Below are positions 30,086-38,441 of a DNA stretch of 64,000 nt, one piece after another (position 1 is the stretch's first letter; each line of letters opens with the position of its first letter). The stretch lies in NCBI RefSeq assembly GCF_003591175.1, contig NZ_QYYG01000001.1:186001-250000 (forward strand), given 5' to 3'. This stretch comes from Serratia inhibens. GTDB taxonomy: Bacteria; Pseudomonadota; Gammaproteobacteria; Enterobacterales; Enterobacteriaceae. The notes below the pieces were generated by a model that saw only the letters and a program-made list of their open reading frames with translations, ran no database searches and was not told where the DNA came from. A program made the translations under genes and the position numbers.

Positions 30086-31777
30086 TTAAGTTAGTGTGAA
30101 TGTGTCTTTTGTCGGATACGAAACAACACCTGATACTGTTTCTACATTTCGTTTCCAGTCATTTCCTGAGTATCCTTCCATAGTAAGTGAGCCAGATATC
30201 CTTGGGTTTGCTAACGATGGGCCAGATATCGTTACATTGCCCCATTGAAGGCTTATAGAGCCAGTGCCATTTATGACAATTGGTGGTTTTGTTCCTTGCT
30301 TGTTTACCAGAGATATACGGTCTAGCTTTGGTGCAATATCATTTGCAACAGTAATGGCTGTGCCAAACACCCTTTCAATGTATATGTTTTGCACTCTGGC
30401 TGGTGCTAAAAAATTTAAAATATTGTTAGTCACGGCTGATGAGGTGGATATAAGCGAAATGTTATTAATTGTCGCGGATTTTGCAATTGTTACTGAACTC
30501 CCCCCATCTTGATTGTTCATCTGGGATATGTAAATTGAATCAATAGTAACTCCAGCAGTATTTATATAAACATCATTGTTTATTGCGCTTTCACCAAAAA
30601 GGTTTATATTTCCAATATAACCACGTGTTATTTTTGTATCTGCTGAATCACCGATTGAGAAAAATGGATGATTGCTAACGTTATACTTGCTTCTGGCAGA
30701 GAATGAGCTTATATAAAAATCAGAACACCCCGGGTTAATGCCGAGTCCGGTGAAGATATTCTCGCATTTTATATCGCCAATCACAGCATTAGTCACATTA
30801 AGCCATATGGCCGCTGAACTAAGGTCTGCTTTGAAATTATCTTTGTAGTAACTGCCCAAATTTATTCCGCCAGAAATCGTCACATTTGAAGCGTTTATGT
30901 TTAGCGAGCCGGAACCATAAAACTCCCCGGCAATATTGTTAATCACAATAGATGAGGCAGGCACTCCGTCTGCACCTGCGGAAATAGCGACTCCTCGTAC
31001 TGCATTACTTCCATCCGTGTTGTTAGCTGTAATGCATCCAGCATATTTATAATAGAAACCATCAACATGAATGTCATTTCCTTTAAGGATAAGACCATCT
31101 CCTGAACACCAGTTTACAGAGGCGTTGAATAACTTGTTATTTCCTCTTGATACATCTTTAGGGTACGGGTAGCAAGAATATAGAGCGTTGCGTAATTCAT
31201 CCCCATATAAATCTCTGGTGAGTGTTTCGCCATATGCTCTTATGACATTACACAAACCAAATCCGTTAATGTTATAAGCTTTTCCGAAACCATATGATAT
31301 ACCATGAGCTCCATTTACGGCATTATAAGATGAGTCTTTATTGGCAAATCCTTCAATTGAAATATCGAAAAAATTCCATCCATAAACGACAGCGCTTAAA
31401 GAAGAATTGGTTCCATTTGTGTATTGGTTAAAAGGGCTGTATGCACCTGTTGTTTTTAATTTTGCACCGTTTCCATAAATAGATCTACGCTCTCCATTCT
31501 CATAGTTTGTAATAAACGGTAGGATGCAAGGTGATGTTAAAAGATAAGTTTTACCTGGAGTTAAATACAAGTTCTTACCGGTATTCGCAGCCTGGTTGAA
31601 TGCAATGCTATCATCATCCTGGCCATTTCCTTTCGCACCATACCATTCAGGTATAACGATATTAATGCTTTGTTGAACATTTCCACCCTGTTCTAGGGCA
31701 ACTAACGATGCCCCCTTGCCAGAAGCGGTAGAGGACAAATCGTCACGGAGGTTATCGTCAGTACTTAAAGATGCCAT
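30086..31777 (-). CDS. Orphan phage tail-spike-like beta-helix protein
   Basis: A 563-residue protein with the hallmarks of a phage tail spike or polysaccharide depolymerase. The linker-like start LRDDLSSTASGKGASLVALEQGG (10-32) is followed by YGAKGNGQDDDSIAF (46-60, the pectate-lyase-3 entry motif). The rest is a long Asn/Gly/Ser/Ile-rich region consistent with a right-handed parallel beta-helix (about 65-540). It lacks an N-terminal virion-binding domain and a signal peptide. AAGGAG sits eight bases before the ATG. The gene is far richer in AT than its neighbours, a sign of transfer. No other phage gene is near. A LexA-covered promoter drives it. Confidence 0.8.
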   Translation of the reverse strand: MASLSTDDNLRDDLSSTASGKGASLVALEQGGNVQQSINIVIPEWYGAKGNGQDDDSIAFNQAANTGKNLYLTPGKTYLLTSPCILPFITNYENGERRSIYGNGAKLKTTGAYSPFNQYTNGTNSSLSAVVYGWNFFDISIEGFANKDSSYNAVNGAHGISYGFGKAYNINGFGLCNVIRAYGETLTRDLYGDELRNALYSCYPYPKDVSRGNNKLFNASVNWCSGDGLILKGNDIHVDGFYYKYAGCITANNTDGSNAVRGVAISAGADGVPASSIVINNIAGEFYGSGSLNINASNVTISGGINLGSYYKDNFKADLSSAAIWLNVTNAVIGDIKCENIFTGLGINPGCSDFYISSFSARSKYNVSNHPFFSIGDSADTKITRGYIGNINLFGESAINNDVYINTAGVTIDSIYISQMNNQDGGSSVTIAKSATINNISLISTSSAVTNNILNFLAPARVQNIYIERVFGTAITVANDIAPKLDRISLVNKQGTKPPIVINGTGSISLQWGNVTISGPSLANPRISGSLTMEGYSGNDWKRNVETVSGVVSYPTKDTFTLT

Positions 31778-31809
31778 AAATCATTCTCCTTTGTTGTTTT
31801 GCATTTTTA

Positions 31810-31837
31810 GTTATACTGTATATTTAAACAGTGTCAA
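31810..31837 (-). promoter_or_regulatory. Sigma70 promoter overlapped by a LexA (SOS) box
   Basis: On the minus strand TTGACA (31837-31832) and TATAAC (31815-31810) are 16 bases apart, a near-consensus promoter. Between and overlapping them lies TACTGTATAT/TTAAACAGTG (31814-31833, plus-strand reading). This matches 17 of 20 bases of the LexA consensus and keeps both CTGT and ACAG arms. The tail-spike start is about 33 bases downstream. DNA-damage-induced expression is the direct prediction. Confidence 0.8.
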
Positions 31838-32030
31838 GGTGGATAGATCATGCTTCTCCAATCAGATATACAGAGTGCATTTATGGGCTCCATTACTCTC
31901 AGCCCGAAAGGTTGCTCATACCTGCATACGCGTGAATTCGCCATCGGAGTGCTCAGCGTTGTTATCTGGGCGGTAAACGATATGCGATCGTGCTAGTGGG
32001 ATGATTTGCCGGTTCTTTAACGACTGGTCA
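31834..32030. other. Short stretch between the SOS promoter and the pbpG N-terminal remnant
   Basis: About 200 bases with no recognised gene. A 48-codon plus-strand frame (31850-31996) exists but shows no known family and has a poor ribosome site. This segment belongs to the foreign DNA that separates the two pbpG pieces. Confidence 0.35.
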
Positions 32031-32291
32031 TCAATACTTTTTTATTGGGGCATTTCTTAGCTTAATCCAGCTTAAAATCAGCTTGGTCAGCGAAGCGATG
32101 GGTAATGCGCGATTGGCCTGTCTCTGGAACAGCGTTTTGCCGGTGCGCTGATTGACGACCAGCACCGCTTTTGAGTGCAATACCAGCGGGGCTGCGGCTT
32201 GCGCCGGAGAGAGTACCAACAGCAGGCCGAGGGCGATAACGGCATGAAAACACCGCAGGGAAAAAGGGAAAACACAATTCAGGAATGACAT
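32031..32291 (-). pseudogene. pbpG: N-terminal remnant of a pbpG-type D-Ala-D-Ala endopeptidase
   Basis: The frame gives a signal peptide (about 1-32, ending AQA), then AVLVVNQRTGKTLFQRQANRALPIASLTKL, including the catalytic SxxK motif SLTK (67-70) of peptidase family S11. Homology stops abruptly after residue 71 (near 32079). The reading frame then runs through unrelated sequence to a stop at 32031. The C-terminal end of the same kind of protein lies at 29734-29883. The middle of the domain (SxN and part of KTG regions) is missing, so the enzyme cannot be active. Confidence 0.78.
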
Positions 32292-32422
32292 GACAAACGA
32301 GGCTCTTACCCTAAACGTCTAAAAAATATCAGCAAGAGTCTGCACAGCAAATGTGGAGAAAATAGGGTGAAGGCGATGAATATGCAGGCAAAAGACCGGA
32401 GTATCCATCACGATGTCAGGCA

Positions 32423-32444
32423 GGGGGATGGCAATCCATCCCCC
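32423..32444 (-). terminator. Hairpin behind ppk2
   Basis: GGGGGATGG (32423-32431) pairs with CCATCCCCC (32436-32444) ten bases after the ppk2 stop. The stem is strong but lacks a T-run on the minus strand. It is a likely end of the pit-ppk2 message. Confidence 0.5.
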
Positions 32445-32453
32445 GATTGAAAA

Positions 32454-33368
32454 TCAATACACTTCAGGGACCACCATATCGTCAGGCACCGGATGGCGGT
32501 TATAGTCAGGGCTGCGCTTGCGAGGCGGCAGGGTGATCACGTTGCCTTCAGTCTCTTCGTAAGGCAGTTGCTGAAGCAGGTGGCTGATGCAGTTCAGTCG
32601 CGCCTTTTTCTTGTCGACGCCCTGAACCACCCACCACGGCGCTTCCGGGATGTTAGTGCGCGCTAACATGACTTCTTTGGCCTCGGTGTAGTCTTCCCAG
32701 CGACGGCGGCTCTCCAAATCCATCGGGCTGAGCTTCCACTGTTTCAGCGGATCGTGGATGCGGCTGAGGAAGCGCAACTCCTGCTCGTCATCGGTGATCG
32801 AGAACCAGTATTTGACGATCTGAATACCGCTGCGCGTCAGCATTTTTTCAAATTCCGGCACGCTGCGGAAAAACTCTTCGTATTCCTCGTCGTTGCAAAA
32901 ACCCATCACTTTTTCCACGCCGGCGCGGTTGTACCAACTGCGGTCGAACAGCACGATTTCACCCGCCGCCGGCAGGTGAGCGATGTAGCGCTGGAAATAC
33001 CACTGGGTGCGCTCGCGATCGTTCGGTGCCGGCAGCGCGGCCACGCGGCAGGTGCGCGGGTTCAGGCGCTGGGTGATGCGTTTGATCACCCCGCCTTTGC
33101 CGGCGGCGTCGCGGCCTTCAAACAGGATCACCACCCGGTGGCCAGTGCGCATCACCCAATCCTGCAGCTTCACCAGTTCGCCCTGCAGCCGCAGCAGCTC
33201 GCGGAAATACTGTTTGCGCCAGGCTTTTTTCTGATCGCTGTCCACTTCGGTGTCGTCAAACCGCAGGTCATCCAGCTCCATTTCCAGCTCCTCGTCATAG
33301 CTGTCATAAAACTCCTGCAGCAGGCGCTGGTTGAAGGTGTCGTCGCGGTTAAATTCATGCATAGCCAT
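32454..33368 (-). CDS. ppk2: Polyphosphate kinase 2 (PPK2)
   Basis: This 304-residue P-loop kinase of the PPK2 family transfers phosphate between polyphosphate and nucleoside di- or monophosphates in the cytoplasm. Walker A GRDAAGKGG is at 85-93, and the Walker B/lid segment FDRSWYNRAG is at 141-150. The lid-type helix with RISHD-like RIHDPLKQWKLSPMD lies further on. Single-domain size suggests class I (ADP to ATP or GTP). It starts 26 bases after a Pit-type phosphate transporter gene, forming a likely phosphate import-storage operon with a PhoB box upstream. Confidence 0.92.
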   Translation of the reverse strand: MAMHEFNRDDTFNQRLLQEFYDSYDEELEMELDDLRFDDTEVDSDQKKAWRKQYFRELLRLQGELVKLQDWVMRTGHRVVILFEGRDAAGKGGVIKRITQRLNPRTCRVAALPAPNDRERTQWYFQRYIAHLPAAGEIVLFDRSWYNRAGVEKVMGFCNDEEYEEFFRSVPEFEKMLTRSGIQIVKYWFSITDDEQELRFLSRIHDPLKQWKLSPMDLESRRRWEDYTEAKEVMLARTNIPEAPWWVVQGVDKKKARLNCISHLLQQLPYEETEGNVITLPPRKRSPDYNRHPVPDDMVVPEVY

Positions 33369-33394
33369 AATTGATTCTCCGTGTTAACCCGGTT

Positions 33395-35005
33395 TTAGAA
33401 ATGAGTGAAAACCCAGTACAGCCCGGCGGAAAGCAGTACCGAGGCCGGCAGCGTCAGAACCCAGGCCATCAGCAGGTTGCGCAGGGTCGACATTTGCAGG
33501 CCGGAGCGGTTGGCTGCCATGGTGCCGGCGATGCCGGAGGACAGCACATGGGTGGTCGAAACCGGCAGGCCGAAGGCGTCTGCCGCACCTATGGTGGTCA
33601 TCGCCACCAACTCGGCGCTGGCACCCTGGGCGTAAGTAAGGTGGCTTTTACCGATTTTTTCCCCAACGGTAACCACGATACGCCGCCAGCCGACCATGGT
33701 GCCAAGGCCGAGGGCAATCGCCACCACCACCTTGACCCAGAACGGGATAAAGCGGGTGGCGCTGTCCAGGTCGCTTTTCAACGCATCCAGATTGCGCTGT
33801 GAGTCGGCGGAAAACTGAAGCTGCTTTTCCGCTTTCAGGTGCTTGATGGCTTCCGATGCCAGATACATATCGTTACGGGTGTTGGACACTGCCTGCGCCG
33901 GGATCTTGTCGACCGAGCCGTACTGGCGGACTTGATCGCCGATGGCACCGGTCAGCTGCGCCAGCGCGGGCACTACGTCCGGCGTCAGTTCGTTGGTGCG
34001 CACGTAACCGGTCAGCACCTCGCGCGGTGGTACCTGGCGGACTGCCGGGAATTGGCGCAGCAGATCGTTTTTGGTGACCTCCGCCAACGCGGCCACGCGC
34101 GGGATTTGCTCCGGCGACATCGAGCGGTTCAGGGCATAGGCGATCGGCATGGTGCCGACCAGGATCAGCATGATCAGGCCCATGCCTTTTTGCCCGTCGT
34201 TGGAGCCGTGGGCGAAGGAGACGCCGGTGCAGGTAAGGATCAGCAAACCACGGATCCACAACGGCGGCGGCGCATCATTCTTGGGTGCGGTGTACAGCTG
34301 ACGGTTTTTAACGAACACCTTCAACGCCAGCAGCAGCAGGGCGGCAAACACAAAACCGATCACCGGCGAAAGCAGCAACGCATAACCCACTTTAATCGCC
34401 TGTCCCCAGTCCACGCCGCTGGTGCCGGTGCGGCCGTGGATCAGGGCGTTAGCCACGCCCACGCCGATGATGGAACCAATCAACGTATGTGACGAGGAGG
34501 CAGGCAGCCCGAGCCACCAGGTACCCAGGTTCCAGATAATGGCCGAGAACAGCAGGGCGTAAACCATGGCAAAACCGTTACCGGTGCCGGCTTGCAGGAT
34601 CAATTCAACCGGCAGCAACGAAATGATGCCGAACGCCACCACACCGCTGGAGAGCAAAACGCCGAGGAAGTTGAAAAATCCCGACCAGACCACCGCTACC
34701 ATCGGCGACAGCGAATGGGTGTAAATAACCGTAGCTACCGCATTGGCGGTATCGTGAAAACCATTAACGAATTCAAAGCCCAGTGCAATAAGCAACGCTA
34801 ACCCCAATAAAAGAAAAGGCAGGTAGCTGGTATATATCGCACCGGCATCGGTCACGTCGTTAAATAGATTTACTCCGGCAAAAGCGATCCCCAGTACTAA
34901 TAAAAAAACAAAAAAAAGAACAGTGAGTCGACTGTTCTTTTGGTAGATCTTTGGCAGGCTGGACGCAGCTGGAACACCTGCTTGAACGGCGCTGTTATCG
35001 CTCAT
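33395..35005 (-). CDS. Inorganic phosphate transporter, Pit family
   Basis: This 536-residue inner-membrane protein has about 10-11 hydrophobic helices split by a hydrophilic loop (about residues 295-430). Both halves contain the Pit signature: GFEFVNGFHDTANAVATVIYT (about 76-96) and FGLPVSTTHVLSSGIAG (about 470-486). Pit carriers bring in metal-phosphate with protons. The large central loop and length differ from E. coli PitA (499) and resemble a second Pit subgroup. It is upstream of ppk2 in the same transcript. A PhoB-box-like sequence lies about 80 bases before the start. Confidence 0.88.
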   Translation of the reverse strand: MSDNSAVQAGVPAASSLPKIYQKNSRLTVLFFVFLLVLGIAFAGVNLFNDVTDAGAIYTSYLPFLLLGLALLIALGFEFVNGFHDTANAVATVIYTHSLSPMVAVVWSGFFNFLGVLLSSGVVAFGIISLLPVELILQAGTGNGFAMVYALLFSAIIWNLGTWWLGLPASSSHTLIGSIIGVGVANALIHGRTGTSGVDWGQAIKVGYALLLSPVIGFVFAALLLLALKVFVKNRQLYTAPKNDAPPPLWIRGLLILTCTGVSFAHGSNDGQKGMGLIMLILVGTMPIAYALNRSMSPEQIPRVAALAEVTKNDLLRQFPAVRQVPPREVLTGYVRTNELTPDVVPALAQLTGAIGDQVRQYGSVDKIPAQAVSNTRNDMYLASEAIKHLKAEKQLQFSADSQRNLDALKSDLDSATRFIPFWVKVVVAIALGLGTMVGWRRIVVTVGEKIGKSHLTYAQGASAELVAMTTIGAADAFGLPVSTTHVLSSGIAGTMAANRSGLQMSTLRNLLMAWVLTLPASVLLSAGLYWVFTHF

Positions 35006-35082
35006 AAAGGACCTTCCCGATAAACTTCATTAGAATACTGACGGTGTTGAACGGCGTTGCCATGAAAGTATTGGGAAATAAT

Positions 35083-35100
35083 GTGACTTTTTTATGACGG
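35083..35100 (-). promoter_or_regulatory. PhoB (Pho) box candidate upstream of the Pit-PPK2 operon
   Basis: Read on the minus strand the site is CCGTCATAAAAAAGTCAC, which matches 15 of 18 bases of CTGTCATAAA-A-CTGTCAC-type Pho boxes. Eleven bases downstream is AATACT, a plausible -10. It predicts induction by phosphate starvation. Confidence 0.55.
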
Positions 35101-35209
35101 TAATATTAATCATCTGGAAAAGTGAAAATTATTAACGTTGGTATTTAAAGATTGATATAAAGGCTGAGTCTGGTTTATTGATTAATGCAGTTATTCGGGA
35201 TAAAGATTT

Positions 35210-36238
35210 ATGGTTCAAACGGTTGCGGATAAAATGCACAAGCTTGATTTTGATGATGAGGTTACCGGGCTGATTTACGGCCACGTGTTCCGCACGGCAG
35301 AACCGCCGCTGCGCGTCTCTTCGCAACAGGCCTGCCAGGCTTACCGGGATCTGTCGCCGGGCGGGGGATTTATCTGGCTGCACCTTAATCTGAACCATGC
35401 GGCGGCGGAGAAATGGCTGAAAAATCACTTTGCGATCTCCGACTTTTTCTTCGATGAAATCCGTCACGGCTCCCACACCACGCGCATCGAACGGCAGGGA
35501 GATGATCTGTTTGCGGTGCTCAACGACGTAATTTTCCATCCCAAAGAAAATAATCCGGAGATCGCCACGCTGTGGTTGTATTGCCGCAGCGGGCTGGTGG
35601 TTACCGTGCGGCACAAGCCGCTGCGGTTGATCGAACGGCTGCTGGGCCGTCTGGGGCCATTGCAGTTGGCCTCGTCCACCGAGCTGTTGGCGCACTTGCT
35701 GGAAGAACAGGAAGAGGTGCTGGAGCAGGTGGTGCGGCAGGCCAACCAGTATGTCGACACCATTGAAGATCGTCTGCTGAGTAACCATGTGAAACGCAAC
35801 CGCACCGAACTGGGGCGCATGCGCCGTATGCTGTTGCGTTTTCAGCGTCTGTTGGCCCCGGAGCCGGCCGCGCTGTTCCGCCTGCTGAACCGGCCACCGG
35901 CCTGGCTGAGCCGGGACGTGGTGCAGGACCTGCGGCAGTTTACCGAAGAGTTCACCGTGGTACTGAACGATCTGGCCAGCCTGACCGAGCGCATTCGCCT
36001 GCTGCAAGAGGAGATTGGCGCCAAGCAAATGGAGCAGAACAACCGTACGCTGTACACCCTGACGGTGATCACCGTGCTGGCGCTGCCGATCAACATCGTC
36101 GCCGGTTTCTTCGGCATGAACGTGGGGGGGATCCCGCTGGCCAGCAATCACCACGGCTTTATTCTGCTGGTGTTGCTGGTCGGCGGTTTTACGCTGGTTA
36201 CCGGTTACCTGGCGTTCAGACGCCGGGACGAAAGCTGA
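35210..36238 (+). CDS. zntB: Zinc transporter ZntB (CorA family)
   Basis: This 342-residue protein has a large cytoplasmic N-terminal funnel domain (about 1-275) and two C-terminal membrane helices (about 283-303 and 314-335) joined by the periplasmic GMNVGGIP loop. That GMN is the selectivity motif of the CorA superfamily, and the VGGIP tail is typical of ZntB. It works as a homopentamer moving zinc, driven by the proton gradient in E. coli. The length (E. coli 327) fits. Its stop touches the stop of the convergent AHSA1 gene with no gap. Confidence 0.9.
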   Translation: MVQTVADKMHKLDFDDEVTGLIYGHVFRTAEPPLRVSSQQACQAYRDLSPGGGFIWLHLNLNHAAAEKWLKNHFAISDFFFDEIRHGSHTTRIERQGDDLFAVLNDVIFHPKENNPEIATLWLYCRSGLVVTVRHKPLRLIERLLGRLGPLQLASSTELLAHLLEEQEEVLEQVVRQANQYVDTIEDRLLSNHVKRNRTELGRMRRMLLRFQRLLAPEPAALFRLLNRPPAWLSRDVVQDLRQFTEEFTVVLNDLASLTERIRLLQEEIGAKQMEQNNRTLYTLTVITVLALPINIVAGFFGMNVGGIPLASNHHGFILLVLLVGGFTLVTGYLAFRRRDES

Positions 36239-36772
36239 TTACAGCCTTGCCCGGTACTCTTCCTCCAGCTTGGCGTGGGTGCTCCAGAACGGTCGTGGTT
36301 GGCGATCGTGCAGGCGGTCGAGCAGGATATCGAGATGGGTGTGCCATCCGCCGGCCACGCTGAGCATTTCGTCGCGGTTGGCCAGGCGTCGGTGGGTGAC
36401 CGTCAGCAGCACTGCGTTGTCCTGTTCGGTCAGTTCAAACGTCACTTCGGAAGGGCGGCCCTGTTCCTGCTCCGCCCATGTAAAGCTCAACAGCCGCGGC
36501 GGGAAAAGGCAGGTGATATGACCGAGGTGTTTGCCGCTGCAGCCGCCTTGTTGGTATTTGGCGGGGGTCTGCTCGTGTTCGCCCGTCAGATCCGAATTGC
36601 GGAATACCAGCTCCACCGCAGCGCCTTTTTCCAGCGTCATCACGCCGGCGGCCAACCAGGTGGCGCGTTTGTCGGATTCCGTCAGGTAGGCCCAGACCCG
36701 TTCGATCGGGCCAGGCAGCAGCCGCTGAATGCGCAGCGTGCCGGTTTCAATAATCATACCGTAGTCGTTCAT
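36239..36772 (-). CDS. SRPBCC/AHSA1-family protein
   Basis: A 177-residue START-like protein of the AHSA1 (Hsp90 activator homology) type. The N-terminal strand-helix PIERVWAYLTESDKRATWL (about 22-40) and the C-terminal helix GGWHTHLDILLDRL (about 141-154) frame a hydrophobic cavity. It follows an ArsR regulator gene with a gap of three bases, a very common pairing in bacteria whose biochemical role is unknown. It is cytoplasmic. No catalytic residues can be named. Confidence 0.85.
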   Translation of the reverse strand: MNDYGMIIETGTLRIQRLLPGPIERVWAYLTESDKRATWLAAGVMTLEKGAAVELVFRNSDLTGEHEQTPAKYQQGGCSGKHLGHITCLFPPRLLSFTWAEQEQGRPSEVTFELTEQDNAVLLTVTHRRLANRDEMLSVAGGWHTHLDILLDRLHDRQPRPFWSTHAKLEEEYRARL

Positions 36773-36775
36773 GGT

Positions 36776-37123
36776 TCACTCCTTGGGAGGATACTGTTCA
36801 GGCTGTCGCAGCGCGACTTCCAGCGCGTCCAGCCGTTCTGTCCAGAAATGCTCGTAGGTTTGCAGCCATTGCATGGCCTGCGCCATTGGCCCGGGTTCAA
36901 GCCGGCAGATATGGTTTCTTCCCTGCACGGTTCGCTGCACCAGGCCTGCAAGCTCGAGTGCTTTGATATGCTTGGAGGCGCCGGCAAACGACATCTGCAA
37001 CGGCGCGGCCAGTTCACCAATGCTGTGCTCGCCGTCGGCCAGCGCGCGCAAAATAGCGCGGCGCGTCGGGTCGGAAAGCGCGTGAAAAATGGCGTCCAGC
37101 TGTGAGGAAGATAATTTAACCAT
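36776..37123 (-). CDS. ArsR-family transcriptional regulator
   Basis: This 115-residue winged-helix protein reads DAIFHALSDPTRRAILRALADGEHSIGELAAPLQMSF (about 10-46) followed by the recognition helix GASKHIKALELAGLV. It lacks the CxC metal sites of ArsR/SmtB sensors, so it belongs to the metal-independent subgroup that pairs with AHSA1 proteins. It most likely represses its own two-gene operon. The ATG-coded start at 37123 is preceded by a plausible A/G-rich site. Confidence 0.88.
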   Translation of the reverse strand: MVKLSSSQLDAIFHALSDPTRRAILRALADGEHSIGELAAPLQMSFAGASKHIKALELAGLVQRTVQGRNHICRLEPGPMAQAMQWLQTYEHFWTERLDALEVALRQPEQYPPKE

Positions 37124-37214
37124 ATGGTTGAATATAGAACACGGAGGTGAATATTCAACCGATTCGTTGAATATTTTTTGCTATTGCCCCGGCCGGTTAA
37201 CCGGGGCGAGGGGA

Positions 37215-38441
37215 TCAGGCGCCCGTTTGCGCCAGCAGCGCGTTGAGCAGCACGTTGGCACCGGCGGTGGCCCAGGCGGGCGAAATATTTTCCAGCTCGT
37301 TGTGGCTGATGCCGTCCACGCAGGGAATAAAAATCATCGCCGTGGGGGCCACCCGGCTCAGATAGCAGGCATCGTGACCGGCGCCGGAAACCATCTCCCG
37401 GTGCGAATAACCCAGCGCCTGCGCGGCCTGGCGTACGCTGTCGATACAGTTTTCATCAAAGCGTATCGGCCGATACTGGAAGATGCGTTCGGCGCGAGCG
37501 CTCAACGTGCCGGCATCGACCTCGGCGACCGCCGCCAGCAACCGCTGCTCCATCTGTTCCAGCACCGCCTCCTGCGGATGACGGAACTCGACGCTGAAAA
37601 ACACCTTGCCCGGCACCACATTGCGCGAGTTGGGGGTGATCTGCGCCATGCCTACCGTGGCGCGCGCGTCCGGCATGAAATCCAGGCCGATCTGATTGAC
37701 CGCCGTGACCATAGCGGCAAAGCCGAGCAGGGCGTCGCGGCGCCGCTCCATCGGCGTGGTGCCCGCATGGGCGCTGAAACCGAGGATCTCCAGCTCATAC
37801 CAGCGCTGGCCCTGCGCGCTGGTCACCACGCCAATTTCGATGTTTTCCGCCTCGAGGATCGGGCCTTGCTCGATATGCAGCTCAAAGGCGGCGTGGATTG
37901 GCCTGCCTCCGACCGGGTCTTCGCCGTCATAGCCGATTTGCTTCAGCGCTTCGCCGATACTGATGCCCTGCGCATCGCGACGCGACAGGCCGTATTCTTC
38001 ATCGAACACGCCGGCAAACACGCCGGAGGCGATCATCGCCGGGGCGAAGCGGGCACCTTCCTCGTTAGTCCAGTTAACCACCTCCAGTGCGCGCTCGGTA
38101 GCAATCTGGCCATCGTTCAGGGTGCGGATCACTTCCAACCCGGCCAGCACGCCGTAAATGCCGTCAAAGCGCCCGCCGTTGGGCTGGGAGTCGACGTGGG
38201 AGCCGGTGACGACCGGTGCCAGTTCCGGGCGGGTTCCTTCGCGGCGCAAAAACATATTGCCCATGCGATCGACCCGCACGCTGCATCCCGCTTCCAGCGC
38301 CCAGGCACGCAATTGATCGCGCGCCTGACGATCTTCCTCGCTCAGCGCCAGCCGGGTGACGCCGTCTTTCGGGATGGCGCCGAACTGCGCCATATCGCGC
38401 AGGCTTTGCCACAGACGCTCGCCGTTAACCTGAGGGATCAT
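37215..38441 (-). CDS. N-carbamoyl-L-amino acid hydrolase / allantoate-amidase-type Zn enzyme
   Basis: This 408-residue M20-type amidohydrolase resembles HyuC and AllC, which cleave N-carbamoyl or ureido groups to free amino acid, CO2 and ammonia. Metal ligands are visible in GSHVDSQPNGGRFDG (about 79-93), NEEGARF (about 125-131) and the late GAGHDACYLSRV and GISHNE. A dimerisation domain sits in the middle. I start at MIPQVNG (38441). The frame extends upstream without homology. It overlaps the ATC-hydrolase-family gene by four bases and ends the seven-gene operon, which suggests N-carbamoyl-cysteine or a related compound as substrate. Confidence 0.85.
   Translation of the reverse strand: MIPQVNGERLWQSLRDMAQFGAIPKDGVTRLALSEEDRQARDQLRAWALEAGCSVRVDRMGNMFLRREGTRPELAPVVTGSHVDSQPNGGRFDGIYGVLAGLEVIRTLNDGQIATERALEVVNWTNEEGARFAPAMIASGVFAGVFDEEYGLSRRDAQGISIGEALKQIGYDGEDPVGGRPIHAAFELHIEQGPILEAENIEIGVVTSAQGQRWYELEILGFSAHAGTTPMERRRDALLGFAAMVTAVNQIGLDFMPDARATVGMAQITPNSRNVVPGKVFFSVEFRHPQEAVLEQMEQRLLAAVAEVDAGTLSARAERIFQYRPIRFDENCIDSVRQAAQALGYSHREMVSGAGHDACYLSRVAPTAMIFIPCVDGISHNELENISPAWATAGANVLLNALLAQTGA

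Noticed and set aside
31850..31996. 48-codon plus-strand frame between the SOS promoter and the pbpG remnant
   Set aside because: No homology or good ribosome site. It may be a chance frame in imported DNA, so it is mentioned only as part of the interval.
29589..32453. A full prophage
   Set aside because: Only one phage-like gene is present. No integrase, repressor, terminase, portal or lysis genes and no att-like repeats could be found.
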